Below, piece by piece: positions 9,204-17,491 of a stretch of DNA of 43,561 bases. This DNA comes from Aequorivita sp. CIP111184 (GTDB lineage Bacteria > Bacteroidota > Bacteroidia > Flavobacteriales > Flavobacteriaceae). Under the pieces are notes generated by a model. That model was not told the origin of the DNA. It ran no database searches and saw only the letters and a list, made by a program, of their open reading frames with translations. Position 1 is the first letter of the stretch. Each line of letters begins with the position of its first letter. The stretch is from assembly GCF_900489465.1 (NCBI RefSeq), contig NZ_UEFQ01000018.1, positions 1 through 43,561 on the forward strand, in the 5' to 3' direction. The translations under genes were made by a program, and so were the position numbers.

Positions 9204-9263
9204 CTCGACTGCGCTCGACCAGACAAGTTATTATTACTTCGAGCACAGTCGAGAAGTTTTTTT
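9204..9263 (+). terminator. Repeat hairpin with T-tract between GLPGLI and OMP genes
   Basis: CTCGACTGCGCTCGA (9204-9218) pairs with TCGAGCACAGTCGAG (9239-9253), 14 of 15 positions, around a 20-base loop. AAG and eight T residues follow, so it has the form of an intrinsic terminator or attenuator. The left arm is identical (in complement) to a 15-mer inside paaH at 22530-22544, so it is also a dispersed repeat. It could lower expression of the OMP gene relative to GLPGLI. Confidence 0.7.
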
Positions 9264-9277
9264 TGCTTCAACTAAAT

Positions 9278-12037
9278 ATGAAAAAATTTCTAATTTTATT
9301 CCTTTTTTTTACTACAGTCTCCCTTTCCGCGCAAAGCATTAAGGTAAAAGGAACCATTAAAGACAGCATTGGCAACCTGCTGGAATTTGCTAATGTTATT
9401 GCCAGTATCAAAGCTACGGGTAAAACGGAATCTTACGGCATTACCAACTACCAAGGTCGCTATCAGCTTGATCTTCCCAAAGGAAATAATTACGTTTTAA
9501 GGGCAAGTTTTTTAGGGTATGAAACCAAAGAGCAAACGGTAAACGTTTCCACCGATGCCGAAAATATTGATTTGGATTTCATCCTCAAACCTCAGGAAAA
9601 CCAGTTGGATGATGTGGAAATCGTTTACGAAATGCCCGTCACCGTAAAAGGCGATACAATTGTTTACAATGCAGATAGCTTTACAAATGGGGATGAACGC
9701 AAACTTGGCGACGTGATGAAAAAACTGCCAGGCGTTGAAGTAAATGAAGACGGCGAAATACAGGTTGAAGGAAAAACCGTTACCAAAGTAATGGTGGAAG
9801 GAAAAGATTTCTTTGATGGTGATAGCAAACTCGCCACCAAAAACATCCCTGCCGATGCTGTGGACAAAGTAGAAGTGTTGCGAAATTATAATGAAGTAGA
9901 CCAAATGCGCGGCCTTGGAAACGACCGCGATAATGTGGCAATAAACATACGGCTAAAAGAAGGAAAGAAAAATTTCTGGTTTGGAGAAGTTACTGCCGGC
10001 GCGGGCTTAGCAGATGAATATGGTGGAGAAAATGGTCGTTATTTGGTACATCCTAAACTATTTTACTACAGTCCAAAATACAGCATCAACATAATAACAG
10101 ATTTCAACAATATTGGGGAAGTTCCTTTTACGTTTCGGGATTACTTCAACTTTACGGGGGGATTTAAGAATTTCAACAAAGGTGGTGGAACTAATTTTAG
10201 AATTAGCGATAGCGACCTCGGCTTTGCTGTTTCGCAGAATGATCGCGCAAAAAGTATTGACGCAAAATTTATTGCAGGAAATTTTAGTTATGCCGTAAAT
10301 GACAAGCTGGATGTTAGTGGCTTCGGAATATTGAGCGACAACAAAACAAACATTGTTAATAACAGTATTCGTCAATATATTTTGACTGGAATTACAGAAA
10401 ATACAAATACAGAAAACGATCAGCGCAACCAATTGGCAATGTTGAAACTGAGCAGCACTTATAAGCCGAATGCAAACTTTCAGTTGGATTATGATGCGCT
10501 CATTAAAACTTCGAAGCAAACTGAGGATGATGCCACTATTTCGATAGTGGACGGCAACCAAAACAACATTTCTGAAGTAAAAGAGAACAAACCGTTCTCC
10601 ATCAATCAAACTGCAAATGCGTATTACACGTTAAATGACAAGAATATTTTTGCCGCAGAAGTTCAGCATTTATATCAAAACGAAGATCCTTTTTATCAGG
10701 CTGTACAAGATTCTATTCCGTTCCGTGGCGTTTTTACGGTTATAGATCGGCAGCATCCTTTAAATAGCGATTTCGATACTTTTGATCCTTTGGTACAATC
10801 GGACCGTTACAATGTCAATCAAAATAAAACCGTAAAAAGTAATAAATTGGATGGAAAGGTTGATTATTACTATATTTTGAATAATGTTAGCAATCTTAAT
10901 TTCACCGTTGGAACTACTTATAGCAATCAAAAATTTAACTCTAGTATTTTTCAGATTTTGGATAATGGCAACCAAAATAATTTCAACGAGGATGATTTCA
11001 ACAACGATGTAAGCTATACCTTCACAGATGCCTTTTTCGGACTTCACTATAAATTGAAAACTGGAAAATTTATCTTCACTCCGGGTGTTACGCTTCATAA
11101 TTACAGTTTGAAAAACGAACAGTTGGGAACAACTTCAACACAAAATGATTGGATGGTTCTGCCAGATATAAATGTGGTTTTAGAATTGAAGAAAAGTGAA
11201 AACCTGCGTTTCAACTACGCAATTACTTCAGAATATAGCGATGTGAATAATTATGCCCAAGCCTATGTTTTCAATAATTATAACCGACTTTTTCGAGGTA
11301 ACCGGGAGTTGGAAAACTCGCTTTCGCACAGTTATAATTTAACGTATTTCAGTTTCAATCTTTTCAATTATACAAATATTGGCGGAAATTTGAGTTACAC
11401 GCGAAGAATTGACGCTATCAAAACAAATACTGAATTGGTGGGCATAAACCAAGTGAGCAGCCCAATAAATTTTGATAGCAATTTTCCAGATGAAACTTTT
11501 TCGGCAGTGGGAAGATTCAGCAAAACCATAAAAAAAGTTCAGTTTAAGCTGGATGCGGCTGTGTTTTTGAGTAAAACAAACAATACTATAAATAATGAAA
11601 TACAGGAAAGCCAAAGTCTTACACAAAACTACAATGCCAGTGTTTTGAGTAACTTTAAGGATTTCCCAAATTTTGAAGTGGGTTATCGTTTTATGAAGAA
11701 CGATTATGACAACGGAGGTGCCACCCAGATATTTTTCACAAACCGTCCGTATGCAAATGTGAATATTCGGTTTTTAAAAGATTTCAATCTTTTTACAGAA
11801 TGGGATTATTACAAATACACGAACGACGCAAAAACTATTGAAAACAGTTATTCTTTTTTCAACGCAAATTTATACTATAAACACGGAGAAAGTCCGTGGG
11901 AATTTTCGATACAAGCCACAAATATTCTCGATACCGAATCTATAAATAATGACAGTTTCAACGATCAATTTAATACAACTTCGCAGTATTTTGTACTGCC
12001 ACGAATTGTGATGTTCGTTATAAAATATGATTTGTAG
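9278..12037 (+). CDS. Outer-membrane beta-barrel protein with carboxypeptidase-regulatory-like domain
   Basis: TonB-dependent-receptor-like outer-membrane protein of 919 aa. The ATG at 9278 gives a clean signal peptide (MKKFLILFLFFTTVSLSAQS); an in-frame TTG at 9263 lies in the preceding T-tract and is rejected. Residues about 20-110 form a carboxypeptidase-D regulatory-like beta sandwich (KVKGTIKDSIGNLLEFANV, FLGYETKEQTVNV). A plug-like region follows (about 115-230, with LPGVEVNEDGEIQVEGK). The remainder has alternating aromatic beta-strands of the large barrel family seen in Bacteroidota and ends in a phenylalanine- and tyrosine-rich strand (VMFVIKYDL). No TonB box is obvious. The substrate is unknown; the Fur-like operator upstream suggests an iron-regulated transporter. 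Confidence 0.9.
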   Translation: MKKFLILFLFFTTVSLSAQSIKVKGTIKDSIGNLLEFANVIASIKATGKTESYGITNYQGRYQLDLPKGNNYVLRASFLGYETKEQTVNVSTDAENIDLDFILKPQENQLDDVEIVYEMPVTVKGDTIVYNADSFTNGDERKLGDVMKKLPGVEVNEDGEIQVEGKTVTKVMVEGKDFFDGDSKLATKNIPADAVDKVEVLRNYNEVDQMRGLGNDRDNVAINIRLKEGKKNFWFGEVTAGAGLADEYGGENGRYLVHPKLFYYSPKYSINIITDFNNIGEVPFTFRDYFNFTGGFKNFNKGGGTNFRISDSDLGFAVSQNDRAKSIDAKFIAGNFSYAVNDKLDVSGFGILSDNKTNIVNNSIRQYILTGITENTNTENDQRNQLAMLKLSSTYKPNANFQLDYDALIKTSKQTEDDATISIVDGNQNNISEVKENKPFSINQTANAYYTLNDKNIFAAEVQHLYQNEDPFYQAVQDSIPFRGVFTVIDRQHPLNSDFDTFDPLVQSDRYNVNQNKTVKSNKLDGKVDYYYILNNVSNLNFTVGTTYSNQKFNSSIFQILDNGNQNNFNEDDFNNDVSYTFTDAFFGLHYKLKTGKFIFTPGVTLHNYSLKNEQLGTTSTQNDWMVLPDINVVLELKKSENLRFNYAITSEYSDVNNYAQAYVFNNYNRLFRGNRELENSLSHSYNLTYFSFNLFNYTNIGGNLSYTRRIDAIKTNTELVGINQVSSPINFDSNFPDETFSAVGRFSKTIKKVQFKLDAAVFLSKTNNTINNEIQESQSLTQNYNASVLSNFKDFPNFEVGYRFMKNDYDNGGATQIFFTNRPYANVNIRFLKDFNLFTEWDYYKYTNDAKTIENSYSFFNANLYYKHGESPWEFSIQATNILDTESINNDSFNDQFNTTSQYFVLPRIVMFVIKYDL

Positions 12038-12118
12038 AAATTAAATTTCAGTTAAACTGAATATTGCAATTGCCAACTGCCGCCCAAATTTTATATCTTT
12101 CCCCTAAAACTTCCAGCT

Positions 12119-12733
12119 ATGCGAAACATCTTCCTCGGAATTGTAATTTCTTTTGTCATCGTATTTGGTCTGCGTTATTGTGAAAATCGAAAAGATAATC
12201 GCGAACAGCTAGAAGCAAATACAGCGCTTATTCAAAAGGAATTAAAAAATGTTGGCAAACTGATTGTTACTGAAGGAAGCTATGCGCAGGTTTTAACCTA
12301 TAAAAATAACAAGGAAGTATTTTTTGGCTTAGTTCCTTCCGAAAAGAAGGCTATAATTATTGTAAATGCAAAAGCAAATATTGCTTATGATTTAAGCAAA
12401 ATAACTACAATTGTGGATGAAGCTACCAAAACAGTAACAATAACAAATATTCCGGAGCCGGAACTTTCCATCAATCCAAATATTGAATATTATAATATTC
12501 AACAACAAACTTTTAATCAATTTAACGCGGGAGATTACAATAAAATAAAAAAGGATGTTGAAAAATCGCTCCGCAAAAAAATTGAAGCTTCAGAATTACG
12601 AACCAATGCTGAAAACAGACTTATTTCTGAACTTCAGAAAATCTATATTTTGACCAATTCAATGGGCTGGACCTTGAAATACAATAACGAACCTGTTACA
12701 GAGGAAAAGGATCTTCAGAAACTGAAGTTATAG
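12119..12733 (+). CDS. DUF4230 domain protein, membrane anchored
   Basis: A 204-aa protein with an N-terminal hydrophobic anchor (residues 4-19, IFLGIVISFVIVFGLR) followed by a short basic and helical segment. The body (about residues 35-190) matches the DUF4230 pattern: a KNVGKLIVTEGSYAQVLTYK strand, a hydrophobic AIIIVNAKANIAYDLSKI strand, and a later amphipathic helix rich in Lys/Glu. Members are typically anchored by one N-terminal helix with the domain outside the cytoplasm, and their function is unknown. The 3' end overlaps the convergent nuclease gene by 6 bases. The start ATG fits the anchor. Confidence 0.8.
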   Translation: MRNIFLGIVISFVIVFGLRYCENRKDNREQLEANTALIQKELKNVGKLIVTEGSYAQVLTYKNNKEVFFGLVPSEKKAIIIVNAKANIAYDLSKITTIVDEATKTVTITNIPEPELSINPNIEYYNIQQQTFNQFNAGDYNKIKKDVEKSLRKKIEASELRTNAENRLISELQKIYILTNSMGWTLKYNNEPVTEEKDLQKLKL

Positions 12734-13054
12734 CATATATTCCTCAGCATGACCATTCTCTACGAGCCAAAGATTTAAGTCAATTCCGTCAATAATAATG
12801 TTGGCCAAATAACGCCCGTATTTTTCCTGTTTATCTTTATAGGAATTAATAGTCACTTCTTTGTCCAAAATCATAGCACGCACAATGTCGCGGACCACCA
12901 AACCTCGTTCTCTTTCCTCTCCGCGAAGCTCGGGTGTGTCAATTCCATAAAGTCGAAATTTCATTTGCTGAAAATGGTAAAACCCCAAATCAACCATTGC
13001 GGTAACAGTATCACCGTCGTAAACGTCAATAATTTTTGCTTTGTATTGATACAT
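12728..13054 (-). CDS. Thermonuclease (SNase-like) family protein
   Basis: A staphylococcal-nuclease-like OB-fold protein of 108 aa, close to a minimal domain. DVYDGDTVTAMVDLG carries the first calcium-binding aspartates. RLYGIDTPELRGEERE supplies the catalytic Arg, Asp and Glu, and KYGRYLANI contains the second catalytic Arg. There is no signal peptide, so unlike secreted thermonucleases this one probably acts in the cytoplasm; a role in nucleic-acid turnover is inferred. It overlaps the end of the DUF4230 gene by 6 bases. Confidence 0.9.
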   Translation of the reverse strand: MYQYKAKIIDVYDGDTVTAMVDLGFYHFQQMKFRLYGIDTPELRGEERERGLVVRDIVRAMILDKEVTINSYKDKQEKYGRYLANIIIDGIDLNLWLVENGHAEEYML

Positions 13055-13167
13055 AATTTCAGTTTTTTGATTAGCACATGTAAAGCTACAAAAAACTGAA
13101 ATTCAAGCAATTAAAAAAATAAAAATAGTTTTTACTTTCCTTAAAAAGAGGAAGCAAAATATGTTTT

Positions 13168-13473
13168 TTAAAGTTTCTGGCTTAAACTGAACCAACCTCC
13201 GCCGTTCATTGCTTCTATGCCGTTGCTTTTTAAAATCCCCGCGGCACTCGCACTTCGCATTCCGCTGGCGCAGCAAGTTATTACAGGTTTGTTCCATTTT
13301 TTTATTTCGTTCATTTTCGAAGAAATACTAGGCAACGGAATGTTTTTGGAACCCGGAATTGCTCCTCCGTCATATTCGCCTTTACTTCGCACATCAACGA
13401 TAATAGCGCCTCGGCTTTTAAAATCTTCAATTTTCTTTGATTTGTTTCCGAATAAAAAATCTAATACTCCCAT
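13168..13473 (-). CDS. Single-domain rhodanese-like protein
   Basis: A 101-aa cytoplasmic rhodanese domain. AIIVDVRSKGEYDGGAIPGSKNIPL is the conserved first half; the active-site loop CASGMRS places the persulfide-forming cysteine at residue 68, preceded by another cysteine. The length matches GlpE/PspE-like single-domain sulfurtransferases without a signal peptide. Sulfane-sulfur transfer is the family activity; the partner is unknown. It lies 51 bases after the aromatic amino acid hydroxylase on the same strand, separated from it by a dispersed repeat. Confidence 0.92.
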   Translation of the reverse strand: MGVLDFLFGNKSKKIEDFKSRGAIIVDVRSKGEYDGGAIPGSKNIPLPSISSKMNEIKKWNKPVITCCASGMRSASAAGILKSNGIEAMNGGGWFSLSQKL

Positions 13474-13496
13474 TTAATATGAATTTTTCCTCGCCT

Positions 13497-13520
13497 TGTC
13501 ACACTGAGCTTGTCGAAGTG
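13497..13520 (+). repeat. Dispersed intergenic repeat, copy 2
   Basis: TGTCACACTGAGCTTGTCGA followed by AGTG; it matches the copy at 104-129 over most of its length. It fills the short spacer between the hydroxylase and rhodanese genes. Confidence 0.75.
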
Positions 13521-13524
13521 TTAA

Positions 13525-15288
13525 TTAATAATTTTTTTGTTTTATTTTTAATAGTTCTAATCCACCATCAATTAAATGCGACACTTTTGGTTTTTGTTGC
13601 TTTAAATGTAAAAGATGTTTCAAGACTTTTTTCGAAAAATCTGAGTCTGTCTTAGAAGTCAATTCATGAATTTCTAACGGAAGCAGCCAATCTGTTGAAT
13701 GATTTTCTTTTAAAGTTTCAAAAATTTCCTCAAGCTTTGTCGTATCTATTTCTTCAGAATTACGAATTTCCCGAACTTCTTTATAAAGTAGATTTAATTC
13801 TTTTTCATTTTGCGAAAGTTGTGGACGGATTGTTTCGCTTGAAGAAGTGTGCGTTACTAAATCAAATGAATTGTAATCTGCGGCACCTGCAAAAGCTGAA
13901 ACAATTTCCTTGCCCACGGCCATATCAAAATCGCCCATTTCTGGGGAAAATAATACTTCATCTTTATATTTTACTGTACAATCTGTAAATTGAATTAGCA
14001 TCAGTTCACCCCGAAGATTTCGTATACCAGTAACGTTCAAACCTTGCACAGTTATTCCGCTTTCAAACTCAAAAGCAATTTGTTTTCCATCATAAAAATT
14101 ATACGCTTGCAAATCTCTCGGGCCCATATTTTCAATAGATAAATTTATGCCTTTCAATTTCCCCAAAGGCGAACGAAACCCTTTTTTATGCCTACTTATT
14201 CCGTGACCGATTACTTCTTTTTCCCGGTAAGAAAGTGCAGTTTCGCCTTCGGTTTCAAAATAAACCACTTCGTTATCGTCATTTTTGATCATTCGCGAAA
14301 AATGTCCGCTTATTTGAAGTCCGGTGCTAATTTCAATAGTGCCGAGCTGTTTTGATTTTATAAGTTTTTTCAGTCCGCGCCAACCGCCTTTCCGGACGGC
14401 CATGGTATTTGCAAATTCTTCCAAAACTTCTTGTAAATACGCAAAATCTGGCGTTACATAAAGTTGTGGTTGTGGTTTTGTAATATCGAAATCTTGATAA
14501 GCCGCTTCAATGGAATAAGGGATTTTCTTCACTTCATCCTTCATGCACCAAACACTTTCGCCAATGGAAGAAAGCAATCCTGCGCCATAAATCTTTGGGT
14601 TTTTAACCGTGCCAACCATTCCGTATTCCACCGTCCACCAATGTAAATTTCGAATCAAAGAAATCTCGGAAGGTTTCACTTTTTTGTTTTGAAGTTCTTC
14701 CACTCGTGCTTCAGCAGAATTTATTAATTCCTGTGAAATCCCTTCGGCTTCTTTCAAAATGGAAAGTTCGCGAACGGCTTCATACATATCAATATCGTGG
14801 GCGCTAGAAATTGCTTTTGCACCCACCTCGCCAAAACGGCGCAAATACTCTGCATAATCTGGACTTGCAATAATTGGAGCGTGGCCTGCACCTTCGTGAA
14901 TAATATCGGGCGCTGGCGTGTACTCTATATTTTCAAGTTGGCGAATATCGCTGGCAATTACAAGCACTTTATAGGCCTGAAATTCCATAAACGCATTGGG
15001 CGGAATAAAGCCATCAACTGCAACCGCAGCCCAGCCAATTTCCTTTAAAATACGGTTCATCCCGTACATTGAAGGAATTTCATCAATGGAAATACCGGTT
15101 TTTTTAAGACCGCCCAAGTAACTTTCGTGTGCAACCTTTGCCAGATAATCCACATTTTTTCGCATCACATAGCGCCAAACCGCTTGATTTACGGGCGTAT
15201 ATTGCTCATAATTCTGTGGCTTGATGTACTGTTTTAAATGTGGTGGTAACCGGTCCAACAATTCGTTGGTTTCAATATTGCTTTCCAT
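13525..15288 (-). CDS. phhA: Aromatic amino acid hydroxylase (phenylalanine 4-monooxygenase type)
   Basis: A pterin- and iron-dependent hydroxylase, most likely converting phenylalanine to tyrosine. The iron ligands are His131 and His136 in PDIIHEGAGHAP and the Glu of WWTVEYG near residue 219. The catalytic domain occupies about residues 30-310. At 587 aa it is about twice the length of the proteobacterial enzyme; the extra C-terminal part (about 330-587) holds a beta-rich segment and a helical end, as I recall for the Bacteroidota form. There is no ACT regulatory domain at the N-terminus. A TACTTTTG box ends 4 bases before the ATG, which would give a leaderless or nearly leaderless mRNA. It is divergent from the phenylacetate cluster. 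Confidence 0.9.
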   Translation of the reverse strand: MESNIETNELLDRLPPHLKQYIKPQNYEQYTPVNQAVWRYVMRKNVDYLAKVAHESYLGGLKKTGISIDEIPSMYGMNRILKEIGWAAVAVDGFIPPNAFMEFQAYKVLVIASDIRQLENIEYTPAPDIIHEGAGHAPIIASPDYAEYLRRFGEVGAKAISSAHDIDMYEAVRELSILKEAEGISQELINSAEARVEELQNKKVKPSEISLIRNLHWWTVEYGMVGTVKNPKIYGAGLLSSIGESVWCMKDEVKKIPYSIEAAYQDFDITKPQPQLYVTPDFAYLQEVLEEFANTMAVRKGGWRGLKKLIKSKQLGTIEISTGLQISGHFSRMIKNDDNEVVYFETEGETALSYREKEVIGHGISRHKKGFRSPLGKLKGINLSIENMGPRDLQAYNFYDGKQIAFEFESGITVQGLNVTGIRNLRGELMLIQFTDCTVKYKDEVLFSPEMGDFDMAVGKEIVSAFAGAADYNSFDLVTHTSSSETIRPQLSQNEKELNLLYKEVREIRNSEEIDTTKLEEIFETLKENHSTDWLLPLEIHELTSKTDSDFSKKVLKHLLHLKQQKPKVSHLIDGGLELLKIKQKNY

Positions 15289-15292
15289 AATT

Positions 15293-15300
15293 CAAAAGTA
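15293..15300 (-). promoter_or_regulatory. Candidate -7 box very close to phhA start
   Basis: On the minus strand TACTTTTG fits TAnnTTTG and is followed by AATT and then ATG. The predicted start of transcription would coincide with the start codon. The same arrangement precedes the DUF5522-like gene at 39205. Confidence 0.35.
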
Positions 15301-15378
15301 CTGAGTTTTGTTTTATTGAGGAATAGATGGAGAAATAGATATATAATTAATTTCAATTTAATTATATTTGTACTACAA

Positions 15379-15408
15379 TAAAAAACCCACCTGCTCCTGC
15401 AGATGGGT
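15379..15408 (-). terminator. Rho-independent terminator on the minus strand
   Basis: ACCCATCTGC, loop AGGA, GCAGGTGGGT (one mismatch), then six T residues when read on the minus strand. It ends the transcript of the small ORF at 15421-15483 and insulates phhA from it. Confidence 0.75.
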
Positions 15409-15420
15409 CTAAATTAAATA

Positions 15421-15483
15421 CTAACCGTTCAGTTCACGAAGGATTAGGTAAATTAGAAACAAAATTAAATACAACGTATCCAT
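15421..15483 (-). CDS. Possible 20-aa hydrophobic small protein
   Basis: ATG to TAG, 20 codons: Met-Asp-Thr-Leu-Tyr, then a run of Leu/Ile/Phe/Tyr (about residues 6-15), then Arg-Glu-Leu-Asn-Gly. This is one short membrane-spanning segment with a polar C-terminus. A minus-strand TAAATTTG box (15579-15586) precedes it by about 95 bases and a strong minus-strand terminator starts 12 bases after the stop, so a dedicated transcript of about 190 nt is plausible. I do not recognise the family. Against it: tiny ORFs arise by chance, and the plus strand of the same spacer has its own terminator, so a non-coding RNA is the alternative. Confidence 0.4.
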   Translation of the reverse strand: MDTLYLILFLIYLILRELNG

Positions 15484-15514
15484 AGAGTCCAATTTTATGA
15501 AACGTTAATATTAG

Positions 15515-15548
15515 AACCGAGATAGTCGCATATCTCGGTTTCTTTTTT
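15515..15548 (+). terminator. Rho-independent terminator on the plus strand
   Basis: AACCGAGATA, loop GTCGCA, TATCTCGGTT: a perfect 10-bp stem followed by TCTTTTTT. No plus-strand gene ends just upstream, so it implies an unannotated plus-strand RNA from about 15376 (TATATTTG box at 15363-15370) or, in the other direction, a 5' leader hairpin. Confidence 0.7.
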
Positions 15549-15578
15549 AATAACGGATAACTTCATTACCGTTGAAGA

Positions 15579-15586
15579 CAAATTTA
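15579..15586 (-). promoter_or_regulatory. Candidate -7 box for the 15421-15483 small ORF
   Basis: On the minus strand TAAATTTG fits TAnnTTTG. A minus-strand TTTG (15611-15614) lies 24 bases upstream, slightly beyond the usual -33 spacing. Confidence 0.4.
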
Positions 15587-15724
15587 CTGCTATATTGGTG
15601 ATTGTTAAAACAAACTTGTCAACATGTAAATTTTTATCCATATCCTATGCTATTGTTGCGTTTTGGGATTAATTGTATAAAAAAACTAGTGAGATTAATG
15701 TTGATAATTATTAACTTACGGTAA

Positions 15725-16294
15725 ATGAAAACAATTTCCAGAAAACAAGAAATAATCACGGTAGCTTCAAGTCTTTTTAATGAAAAGGGATACAAAGCTG
15801 TTTCTATGCGCGATATAGCAAAGGCAATAGATATAAAGGCTGCGAGTCTTTACAATCACATAAAAAGCAAGCAGGAAATACTTTCTGAAATCATTTTGAA
15901 AGTCGCTGAGGAATTTACAACTGGAATGGAAAATGTTGTTTCTGAAAACATTTCAGCTATAAAAAAAGTTGAAAAAGTTATCGAACTTCATATAGATATT
16001 ACGGTAAATCATTCACAAGCACTTGCAGCCCTAAACAATGATTGGATGCATTTGGAGGAGAAAGATTTAATTGCTTTCGTAAAAATGCGGGAAGATTACG
16101 AAGAGAATTTTCGAAAAATTATAAAACAAGGAATGGATACAGGCGAAATAAAATCCTATCATCCCGAAGTGATACTGTTTTCAATACTTTCCACATTGCG
16201 AACTTTATATTTGTGGTATCAAAAACGCGGAAAAGTGGATGTAAATATTTTGAAAAAAGATATGGTTTCGGTATTGATAAAGGGTATTGTGTGA
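15725..16294 (+). CDS. TetR/AcrR family regulator of the phenylacetate cluster
   Basis: A 189-aa repressor-type protein. The N-terminal helix-turn-helix is typical: IITVASSLFNEKGYKAVSMRDIAKAI, then KAASLYNHIKSKQEILSEI (residues about 9-55). The C-terminal helical ligand domain is unremarkable. It is the first gene of the paa region on the same strand, 82 bases before paaE. A perfect AACTAAC-N4-GTTAGTT palindrome in that gap is the likely operator. PaaR-type TetR repressors in Thermus and Corynebacterium respond to phenylacetyl-CoA, so a PaaR role is inferred from position. A near-palindrome GTTGATAATTATTAAC (15700-15715) just before the gene may be used for autoregulation. Confidence 0.9.
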   Translation: MKTISRKQEIITVASSLFNEKGYKAVSMRDIAKAIDIKAASLYNHIKSKQEILSEIILKVAEEFTTGMENVVSENISAIKKVEKVIELHIDITVNHSQALAALNNDWMHLEEKDLIAFVKMREDYEENFRKIIKQGMDTGEIKSYHPEVILFSILSTLRTLYLWYQKRGKVDVNILKKDMVSVLIKGIV

Positions 16295-16331
16295 GGGGCA
16301 GTTTATCACAAAGTTAATAATTTGCAATTCT

Positions 16332-16349
16332 AACTAACAAGCGTTAGTT
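16332..16349 (+). promoter_or_regulatory. Candidate TetR (PaaR-like) operator before paaE
   Basis: AACTAAC AAGC GTTAGTT: perfect 7-bp half-sites with a 4-base spacer, 27 bases before the paaE start codon and directly after the TetR gene. Size and symmetry fit TetR-family operators. Confidence 0.6.
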
Positions 16350-16376
16350 TTGTTAACCTAATTCGACAAAAGAGAA

Positions 16377-17450
16377 GTGGCAAAATTTCATAAAATAAAA
16401 GTAAAGGACGTTTACAAAGAAACTGACGACTGTTCAGTAATCACTTTTGACGTACCAGAAAATTTGGCCGAAGAATTCCATTTTCGCCAAGGACAGCATT
16501 TAACTCTAAAGGCTGATATTAATGATGAAGACACCCGCCGCTCCTACAGCTTATGTTCCAGTCCCGTTGACGGTGAATGGAAAGTTGCAGTTAAATTAAT
16601 TCCAGGCGGTGCTTTTTCAACTTATGTGAATTCAGAATTAAAAACTGGAGATACGCTCGAAATTATGGAACCCAGTGGAATGTTTGGCGTTGAAGTTGAA
16701 CCTGAAAAAGCAAAAAACTATCTTTTTTTTGCGGCCGGAAGCGGAATTACGCCCGTACTTTCTATGATTAAAACACATTTGGCGTTGGAGCCAAAAGCAA
16801 CTTGCAAACTGTTTTATGCCAATAGAACGGCGAAATCCATTATCTTTAAAGAGGCTTTGGAACAGCTTCGTAACGAATACTTCGGTAGGCTGGAAATCTA
16901 TTATTTTTTAACGAAAGAACGCCGCGATATCGAACTATTTAACGGTCGTTTTGATGATGAAAAGATGAAGGTGTTGACCAAAAACTTTATTGATATCCCA
17001 GATACAAATGAAGTTTTTCTGTGCGGTCCCGAGGAAATGATAAACTATGTTAGCAGTTATCTTATAGACGCTGGCTTGCCCAAAGAATTAATTCACTTTG
17101 AATTGTTCGTAACAGGTTTAACTGAAGAAGATAAGAAACGCGCAGAGCGTTTGGCGCAACAAAATGTAGAGGGTGTTGAAATAACGATTGTTGATGCAGG
17201 AAAGGAATTCCAGTTCACAATGACAAAAGATTTTGACAACATACTCGATGCTGCCTTAGCTGCGGGTGCAGATTTGCCGTTCGCTTGTAAAGGTGGCGTT
17301 TGCAGCACTTGCAAATGTGAAATTTTGGAAGGCAGTGTAGAGATGAAAATAAATTACGCATTAAGCGATAAAGAAGTTTCACAAAACTTGGTATTGAGTT
17401 GCCAAGCTGTGCCAACTTCTGATAAAGTAAAAGTAGATTTTGATGTATAA
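16377..17450 (+). CDS. paaE: Phenylacetyl-CoA epoxidase reductase subunit
   Basis: Passes electrons from NAD(P)H through FAD and a [2Fe-2S] centre to the PaaA di-iron oxygenase. The N-terminal FAD domain has RRSYSLCSSP (residues about 54-63), the nucleotide domain has FFAAGSGITPVLSMI (about 116-130), and the C-terminal plant-type ferredoxin domain has CKGGVCSTCKC and a final LSC (about 303-345) giving four cluster cysteines. The start is GTG at 16377; no ATG fits the conserved N-terminus. The length (357 aa) equals that of E. coli PaaE (named PaaK in some pseudomonad nomenclature). First structural gene behind the operator; paaA follows after 41 bases. Confidence 0.95.
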   Translation: MAKFHKIKVKDVYKETDDCSVITFDVPENLAEEFHFRQGQHLTLKADINDEDTRRSYSLCSSPVDGEWKVAVKLIPGGAFSTYVNSELKTGDTLEIMEPSGMFGVEVEPEKAKNYLFFAAGSGITPVLSMIKTHLALEPKATCKLFYANRTAKSIIFKEALEQLRNEYFGRLEIYYFLTKERRDIELFNGRFDDEKMKVLTKNFIDIPDTNEVFLCGPEEMINYVSSYLIDAGLPKELIHFELFVTGLTEEDKKRAERLAQQNVEGVEITIVDAGKEFQFTMTKDFDNILDAALAAGADLPFACKGGVCSTCKCEILEGSVEMKINYALSDKEVSQNLVLSCQAVPTSDKVKVDFDV

Positions 17451-17491
17451 CTAGTTTTGGGCATACCAACTAAAGCTTAAAGCATAAAATT

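Noticed and set aside
13437-13655. 72-aa plus-strand frame across the rhodanese start and hydroxylase end
   Set aside because: It consists of antisense sequence plus a dispersed repeat; no homology visible.
16042-16317. 91-aa plus-strand frame inside the TetR gene
   Set aside because: It overlaps the well-supported TetR frame almost entirely and lacks any domain.
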